Assembly: GCA_963745775.1 (NCBI GenBank)
Contig: CAVUYY010000001.1
Coordinates: forward strand, 62,001-126,000
Direction: 5' to 3'
Source: Gaiellasilicea sp963745775
GTDB taxonomy: Bacteria > Actinomycetota > Thermoleophilia > Gaiellales > Gaiellaceae
DNA length: 64,000 nucleotides
The position numbers were made by a program, and so were the translations under genes. Numbering within the stretch: the stretch's first letter is position 1; every line of letters starts with the position of its first letter. Positions 58,815 through 64,000 of this stretch are shown here, in pieces. The notes below the pieces were generated by a model, which saw only the letters and a program-made list of their open reading frames with translations, did not search any database and was not told the origin of the DNA.

Positions 58815-59513
58815 GTGCTCGTCGCCTCCATGCTCGTCGGCTCCATTCTGAGCGAGCTCACCGACCTGCTGACGACGCTGATCGGGGATTACGGGCTCTA
58901 CGCCGTCTTCGCCTTGATGCTGATCGACGCCGTCCTGCCGGCCGCGAGCGAGGCGGTGATGGTCTACGCCGGCGCAGTCGCGGCCGGCGCCTTCGCAGGG
59001 CAGGACGTCGTCCTCTTCGGGGAGACGCTCGAACCGGGGCTGCCGGCCTATCTGGGCATGGCGCTCGCGGGGACGATCGGGTACACGATCGGCTCGATCG
59101 GCGGCTGGTGGATCGGCAAGCGCGCCGGAAGGCCCTACCTCGAGCGGCACGGCCGCTGGCTTCATCTGAACGCAGCGAAGCTCGACCGGGCCGAGCGCTG
59201 GTTCGACCGCTGGGGAAACTGGGGCGTGTTCCTGGGGCGGATCACCCCGGTCATACGCTCGTTCGTCTCGATCCCCGCCGGCGTCTTCCGCATGCCGTTT
59301 GGCCCGTACGTCCTGCTGACGCTGCTCGGCTCCGCGATCTGGGCCTTCGCCTTCGCGGGCGCGGGCTGGGCCCTCGGCTCGCGCTGGGAGGAGTTCCACC
59401 ACGCCTTCCGCTACGTCGACATCGCGGTGGCCGTGATCGTCGCGGCAGGGATCGGCTATCTGGGCTGGAAGCTCGTCTCGCGACGCCGAAAACCGGCGGC
59501 AGACGCCAGCTAA
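58815..59513 (+). CDS. DedA family membrane protein
   Basis: A 232-residue SNARE-associated/DedA (VTT-domain) protein. Typical elements: LTTLIGDYGLYAVFALMLIDAVLPAASEA broken by loops, ALAGTIGYTIGSIGGWWIGKRAG, and the conserved FLGRITPVIRSFVSIPAGVFRMP. DedA proteins help recycle polyprenyl-phosphate or phospholipids across the membrane. GTG 58815 used; ATG 58830 is an alternative. It lies 9 bases after the glycosidase gene, in a cell-surface gene group. Confidence 0.93.
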   Translation: MLVASMLVGSILSELTDLLTTLIGDYGLYAVFALMLIDAVLPAASEAVMVYAGAVAAGAFAGQDVVLFGETLEPGLPAYLGMALAGTIGYTIGSIGGWWIGKRAGRPYLERHGRWLHLNAAKLDRAERWFDRWGNWGVFLGRITPVIRSFVSIPAGVFRMPFGPYVLLTLLGSAIWAFAFAGAGWALGSRWEEFHHAFRYVDIAVAVIVAAGIGYLGWKLVSRRRKPAADAS

Positions 59514-59523
59514 ACTCGCCTCC

Positions 59524-60609
59524 GTGCAGATCCCACTCGTCGACGTGAAGGCGCAGTATGCGCCGCTCGTGCCGCAGATCAGAGCGGCCTTCGACGCGGT
59601 TCTCGAGGACGGCAAGTTCGTCTTCGGGCCGAACGTCGCCGCGTTCGAGGAGGAGGCCGCCGCCTATCTCGGGACGCGCGAGACGATCGGCGTCGCGAAC
59701 GGCACCGATGCGCTCGAGCTCGTCCTGAACGCGCTCGAGGTACAGCCGGGCGACGAGGTGATCTGTCCGGCCTTCACGTTCTACGCGACGGCCGAGGCGA
59801 TCGCCCGCTCCGGCGCGACTCCCGTGTTCGCCGACATCGACGCGGCGACGCTCAACCTCGATCCGGACGAGGTCGAGCGGAAGCTCGGCCCGAGGACGAA
59901 GGCGATCATGCCCGTCCACCTCTTCGGCCGGCCGGCGCCGCTCGACGCGCTCGCAGCCTTCGAGCTGCCTCTGATCGAGGACGCCGCGCAAGCCTTCGGG
60001 TCGCCCGCGATCGCCGCCCATGGGGTCGCGTCGACGTTCAGCTTCTATCCGACCAAGAACCTCTTCGGGCTCGGTGACGGCGGCCTCGTCGCGGTGAACG
60101 ATCCCGAACTCGCGGAGCGGATCCGGATGCTCCGCTTCCACGGCTCGAAGGCGAAGACGACGTTCGAGTTCATCGGCCGCAACTCCCGCCTCGACGAGAT
60201 CCAGGCGGCTGTGCTCCGGATCTTCCTCCGCGAGCTCGACCGCTGGACGGAGCTGCGCCGCGAGGCCGCCGAGCGGTATCGCGAGCTCGGGATCGGCGAG
60301 CTCTGCGTCGCTCCCGAGGACGAGCCGGGCCACGTGTACCACCTCTTCGTCTGCCGGTCCGAACGCCGCGACCAGATTCGAGCCGCGCTCGGCGACGCCG
60401 GAATCGGGAACGCGCAGTACTACCTCCCGCCGCTGCATCTCCAGCCGGCGCTCCGCTACCTCGGCTACGCCGAAGGAGACCTGCCGGTGACCGAGCAGGT
60501 GGCGCGCGACAACTTCTCGGTCCCGCTCTGGGCCGGAATCGCCGCCGAGCAGCAGGAGCGCGTGGTCGACGTGGTGCGCAGCGCCGTCGGCGCGCCCGCG
60601 GCCGCATGA
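59524..60609 (+). CDS. DegT/DnrJ/EryC1/StrS family sugar aminotransferase
   Basis: A 361-residue PLP-dependent aminotransferase for nucleotide-linked keto-sugars. IPLVDVKAQYAPLVPQI, FGPNVAAFEEEAAAYLG, NGTDALELVLNALEVQPGDEV, EDAAQAFGS (PLP Asp), and SFYPTKNLFGLGDGG with the PLP Lys. It overlaps the following CapD-like gene by 4 bases, consistent with synthesis of an aminosugar for a surface polysaccharide. Confidence 0.94.
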   Translation: MQIPLVDVKAQYAPLVPQIRAAFDAVLEDGKFVFGPNVAAFEEEAAAYLGTRETIGVANGTDALELVLNALEVQPGDEVICPAFTFYATAEAIARSGATPVFADIDAATLNLDPDEVERKLGPRTKAIMPVHLFGRPAPLDALAAFELPLIEDAAQAFGSPAIAAHGVASTFSFYPTKNLFGLGDGGLVAVNDPELAERIRMLRFHGSKAKTTFEFIGRNSRLDEIQAAVLRIFLRELDRWTELRREAAERYRELGIGELCVAPEDEPGHVYHLFVCRSERRDQIRAALGDAGIGNAQYYLPPLHLQPALRYLGYAEGDLPVTEQVARDNFSVPLWAGIAAEQQERVVDVVRSAVGAPAAA

Positions 60610-62531
60610 GATTCCCGATCACCAGGCATCGCCTGCCGCAGTTGGCAGCGGACCTGGCGATCGTCGTCGCGGCCTGGCTGCTCGCCTTCCAGCTCCGCTT
60701 CGACCCGAGCATCCCGGTCTACTACGACCGCTACTTCGACCTTGCGATCCTCGGTCTGCTCATTGCGATCAAGCTGACGGTCTTCGCGCTCGCCGGCTTC
60801 TACAACCGCTGGTGGCGTTACGTCTCGACACGCGACATGTGGGGAGCGTTCCGCGGAGTCACCGCGGCTTCGCTCTCCGCCTTCCTCGTCTTCAGCTTCT
60901 TCGACGTCCACATCGTCGCCGTGCCGCGGGTCGTTTGGATCCTCGACTGGCTCCTCTGTCTCGCCTTCGTCGCGGCGTCGAGAATGCTCGCGCGCACGAT
61001 CATCGAGCGGCCGCAGACGTCGTCGCTCGTCGCGCGCGGCAAGGAGGTCGTGATCGTCGGAGCCGGCGACGCGGCGCAGCTGATGATCAAGGAGATGCTC
61101 CGGACGCCCGCGATCGGCTACACCCCGATCGGCCTGATCGACGACGACCCGCGCAAGAAGAACCTCCGCGTCCACGGGATCCGCGTCCTCGGGACGACCG
61201 ACGAGCTGCCGCACATCCTGCGCGACCGACGGCCGGATGAGCTCCTGATCGCGATCCCGTCGGCGTCGGGCGAGGTGCGCCAGCGGATCGTCGACGTCGC
61301 CCAGGTGGAAGGCGTCGCCGTCAAGACGCTCCCCGGCCTCTACGAGCTGATCGCGGGCGACGTCGACCTGGCGAACCAGATCCGTCCCGTCCAGGTGGAG
61401 GACCTGCTCGGCCGCGAGCCGGTCGAGGTCGACGTCGCCGCGATCTCCTCCTATCTCGCGGGCAAGACGGTGCTCGTCACGGGCGCCGGCGGCTCGATCG
61501 GCTCCGAGCTCTGCCGGCAGATCGCGCGGGCAGGGCCGAGGCGGATCGTGATGGTCGAGCAGGCCGAGAGCGCGCTCCACGACATCGAGCGCGAGCTCGT
61601 CGACGAGCGCGGGTTCTCCGCCGGCGTGCCCGTGCTCGCCGACGTCCGCAACCGCACGCGGGTCAATCAGGTGTTCGAGCGCTACCGGCCCGAGGTCGTC
61701 TTCCACGCCGCCGCCTACAAGCACGTGCCGCTGATGGAGGCGAACCCGCTCGAGTCGGTGCGGAACAACGTGATCGGCACCCGCGTCGTCGCCGATGCCG
61801 CCGTCGCCCACGGCGCCGAGCGGTTCCTCCTGATCTCGACGGACAAGGCGCTGAACCCGAACAGCGTCTACGGCCAGTCGAAGACGCTCTGCGAATGGAT
61901 CGTCGGTGCCCACGGCGAGCGCGACGACGTGCCCACGCGCTTCGTCGCCGTCCGGTTCGGCAACGTTCTCAACTCCGCCGGCAGCGTGATCCCGCGCTTC
62001 CGGCGCCAGATCGAGCGCGGCGGGCCGGTCACCGTCACCGACCCGGAGATGACGCGCTTCTTCATGACGATTCCCGAGGCGGTGGCGCTCGTCGTCCAGG
62101 CCGGCTCGATCGGCGGCCGCGGGAGGATCTTCGTGCTCGAGATGGGCGAGCCCGTCCGAATCCTCGACCTGGCCCGCAACATGATCCGCCTCTCGGGGAA
62201 GCAGCCCGACCGTGACGTCCAGATCGTCTTCATCGGCGCGAGGCCGGGCGAGAAGATCCACGAGGAGCTCTTCGCCGAGGGCGAGACCTGGCAGCCGACC
62301 GAGCATCCGAAGATCGTCGCGCTCGACGTCTCCCCGGTCGAGCGTGCGTGGCTCGACGGGCGGCTCGACGAGCTCGAGCAGCTCGTCGAGGAAGGCGACA
62401 CGCTCGAGCTCGTGGGCAAGCTCGCCGCGATCGTCCGCGAGCCGCAGCGGCTGAGCGTGGACGAGCCCAATTTGAACGAGCTAGGTGCGGGCGCCACCGA
62501 AGCAGCGCCCGCACGCTCCGAGCTCGTCTAG
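60606..62531 (+). CDS. Membrane nucleotide-sugar 4,6-dehydratase/epimerase, WbpM/CapD/FlaA1 family
   Basis: A 641-residue protein. Four N-terminal helices (about 1-120), a first Rossmann domain with VVIVGAGDAAQLMIKEML, and a catalytic SDR domain with VLVTGAGGSIGSELCRQIA, HAAAYKHVPLMEANPLESVRNN and the motif TDKALNPNSVYGQSK (S/M-K type active site). Makes 4-keto-6-deoxy sugars for the adjacent aminotransferase, typically UDP-GlcNAc-derived. It is the full-length membrane form. Ends 4 bases before the convergent PhoX-like gene. Confidence 0.94.
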   Translation: MRFPITRHRLPQLAADLAIVVAAWLLAFQLRFDPSIPVYYDRYFDLAILGLLIAIKLTVFALAGFYNRWWRYVSTRDMWGAFRGVTAASLSAFLVFSFFDVHIVAVPRVVWILDWLLCLAFVAASRMLARTIIERPQTSSLVARGKEVVIVGAGDAAQLMIKEMLRTPAIGYTPIGLIDDDPRKKNLRVHGIRVLGTTDELPHILRDRRPDELLIAIPSASGEVRQRIVDVAQVEGVAVKTLPGLYELIAGDVDLANQIRPVQVEDLLGREPVEVDVAAISSYLAGKTVLVTGAGGSIGSELCRQIARAGPRRIVMVEQAESALHDIERELVDERGFSAGVPVLADVRNRTRVNQVFERYRPEVVFHAAAYKHVPLMEANPLESVRNNVIGTRVVADAAVAHGAERFLLISTDKALNPNSVYGQSKTLCEWIVGAHGERDDVPTRFVAVRFGNVLNSAGSVIPRFRRQIERGGPVTVTDPEMTRFFMTIPEAVALVVQAGSIGGRGRIFVLEMGEPVRILDLARNMIRLSGKQPDRDVQIVFIGARPGEKIHEELFAEGETWQPTEHPKIVALDVSPVERAWLDGRLDELEQLVEEGDTLELVGKLAAIVREPQRLSVDEPNLNELGAGATEAAPARSELV

Positions 62532-62535
62532 CTCG

Positions 62536-64000
62536 CTACGCGCCCGGGATCCAGAGGATCCCGAGCTGGCCGCCGTCCCGCTGGTAGGTCAGCGTTCCGC
62601 GCACCTCTTCGTCGATCACGAGCGTCCCGGCCTGAACGTCCACGAGGAACGCTCCCGGCCCGAAGATCTCGGACGCATCGATGATCCCGCTCGACTCCCA
62701 GGCGCCGAGGTTGCCGCGCGTCGTTGCGGCATCGACGTCCGTCGGGCCCTCGTCAGCGGACTGGTTCACCTTCGCGACGACGCTGTTCGCACCGGTCGCG
62801 AGAGTGTGCTTCCAGATCCGGGCCGTCGTCGCGTTCGGGTCGGTCGATCCGAACGGGAACTGCTGGCTCGAGCCCGGGTCCTCGGTGACGAGCAGGCTCG
62901 CCGCCGTCGTCTCGAGGTTGTCCGGCTGGTGGATCTCGCCGGGCGCCTTGACGGGCGCGTCGTCGCCCTCGATCAGGATCGAGAGGCTCAGCACCTTCGT
63001 CGGATCGCTCGGATCGAGGACGAGCTTCCAGATCCGGCCGTTCGTCGAGATCCCGGGTCCGGTCGCCCCGACCAGCCCACGGCCGCTGTCGGCGACGTAG
63101 ACCACGTTCTCGTTCGTCCGGTCGTAGGCGACGTCCTCGACCCGCACGAACTGGAACACGTTGAGCGCGTCCGAGGCCGTCTCGAGCCTCGTCTGGTCGC
63201 CGACCGCGTCGGCCTTGGCGATCTTCTTGAACGTGCCGCTGTACGACGCCGCCGAGTTGATCGGGAAGTCGTAGTAGTCGTTGATCGCCGCGTTGTCGAG
63301 GACGAGGCCGTACAGGTCTCCCTCGTCGTTCCACACTGCGTCCGCGTCGTCGGCGATGTACGAGTAGAGCTGCGACTGCGCCGGGTTCGTGGTGAACGTG
63401 TCGTCGCCGGAGAGCACGACCGGATGGCCGTAGCCGGGGATCGCCACGGAGTTCTCGTGGTTGTGACGGCCCATGCCGTAGATCGGCTTGTACGCGTCGG
63501 CGCGCGCGTCATACGCGACGACCAGCCCTGCCTGCTCGGCACCGGCCGTACCGGGTGGCACGAGGCCCGGGCCGGGAACCGCGATGCCGGTGCGGAACAC
63601 CCAGTCGGTCGCCTCCTCGTTCGTGAACAGCAACTCCCGATCGAACCCGTGCTCCGCCGTGGCGAGGAAGCTCGAGCAGAAGCGCTGGAAGTTCGCCTCC
63701 GACGGGATCGCATAGCGCCCACGGAGCACGCCGCCCCCGTTCTGGCTCAGCCGCAGCTCGCTGACCATCGCGTTCGTAAAGTCGTTGAAGCCGACTCCGG
63801 TCGCCGGGGTGAACGGGAACGGAACCGTGGACGTCTCGTGGTTGACGAAGACGTCGACGGTGCCCTGGCCGTTCTTCGTGAACGCGATCCCGTCCGGGAT
63901 CGACTCGAACATGTAGCCGCCCTGAAGCGTGTCGCCGACGCTGATGATCGGCTCGTACGACGAGCCTGCCACGCCGTCGAGCATGGGGCCTTCCGCCGTC
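62536..64000 (-). CDS. PhoX-like (DUF839) secreted phosphatase/beta-propeller protein (5' partial)
   Basis: At least 487 residues, open at the window's right edge, so the N-terminus and signal sequence lie outside (an in-frame ATG at 63984 is probably internal). Propeller-like motifs with metal-ligand type residues: FVNHETSTVPFPF, LLFTNEEATDW, GMGRHNHENSVAIPGYGHPVV, GEIHQPDNLETTAASLLVTED and DPNATTARIWKHTL. This fits PhoX/DUF839 proteins, extracellular calcium-dependent phosphatases. Activity is not certain, since many DUF839 members are uncharacterised. Confidence 0.7.
   Translation of the reverse strand, partial: TAEGPMLDGVAGSSYEPIISVGDTLQGGYMFESIPDGIAFTKNGQGTVDVFVNHETSTVPFPFTPATGVGFNDFTNAMVSELRLSQNGGGVLRGRYAIPSEANFQRFCSSFLATAEHGFDRELLFTNEEATDWVFRTGIAVPGPGLVPPGTAGAEQAGLVVAYDARADAYKPIYGMGRHNHENSVAIPGYGHPVVLSGDDTFTTNPAQSQLYSYIADDADAVWNDEGDLYGLVLDNAAINDYYDFPINSAASYSGTFKKIAKADAVGDQTRLETASDALNVFQFVRVEDVAYDRTNENVVYVADSGRGLVGATGPGISTNGRIWKLVLDPSDPTKVLSLSILIEGDDAPVKAPGEIHQPDNLETTAASLLVTEDPGSSQQFPFGSTDPNATTARIWKHTLATGANSVVAKVNQSADEGPTDVDAATTRGNLGAWESSGIIDASEIFGPGAFLVDVQAGTLVIDEEVRGTLTYQRDGGQLGILWIPGA

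Overview
The window is a 64 kb piece of a high-G+C bacterial chromosome, densely coding on both strands. The longest stretch without a gene is about 200 bases (56816-57017). I see no rRNA, tRNA, CRISPR array, transposase or phage gene. The gene set points to an actinobacterium, most plausibly class Thermoleophilia (Gaiellales/Solirubrobacterales): futalosine-type menaquinone genes, a menaquinol-cytochrome c reductase with split cytochrome b, phenylacetate catabolism, a 2-oxoacid dehydrogenase complex, many GTG starts, and cyclase/NB-ARC regulators. This taxonomy is an inference.

Layout. 0-7.2 kb: purine salvage to allantoin. A minus-strand operon (8-oxoguanine deaminase, uraH, uraD, urate hydroxylase puuD, DUF3830 protein) diverges from xanthine dehydrogenase subunits xdhB-xdhC-xdhA. 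7.2-15.3 kb: a GAF/PAS histidine kinase, small metabolic genes, enoyl-CoA hydratases including paaG, a SelW-like gene with an in-frame UGA, and aidB. 15.3-18.6 kb: mscL, paaABCD and a divergent TetR gene with a PaaR-like operator. 18.6-26.8 kb: lipid kinase, lipoprotein hydrolase, E1 alpha and beta, a HIRAN protein, a large LuxR regulator and E2. 26.8-37.2 kb: CHRD protein, thioredoxin-like protein, phosphodiesterase, pcm, GtrA, two membrane glycosyltransferase-like proteins, a YmdB-type phosphoesterase, an M23-like protein and an ABC exporter. 37.2-40 kb: hemB-hemL and two small genes. 40-45 kb: two tandem cyclase/NB-ARC paralogues, the second heavily frameshifted. 45-52.5 kb: a quinone and respiration block (UbiD-like, qcrABC, UbiX-like, menG, polyprenyl synthase, mqnA). 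52.5-56.8 kb: carbonic anhydrase, an alpha/beta hydrolase-cyclase fusion, mqnC and an unusual radical SAM gene. 57-64 kb: phosphodiester glycosidase, DedA, aminotransferase, a CapD/WbpM-type sugar enzyme and a truncated PhoX-like protein.

Two signals stand out. First, at 13497-13715 (minus) a 72-residue Rdx/SelW-family protein reads through a UGA placed exactly at the second position of its CxxC/U redox motif. A perfect GC-rich hairpin follows at the distance expected for a bacterial SECIS element. Second, a 23-bp palindrome occurs three times. Two copies sit in frame in the two interdomain linkers of the E2 gene; one sits, inverted, directly after the stop codon of an ABC permease, where it looks like a terminator.

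Caution: about a dozen genes contain single-base shifts, several of them in short G or C runs and mostly without in-frame stops in the continuing frames. I read most of these as sequence errors, not true pseudogenes.
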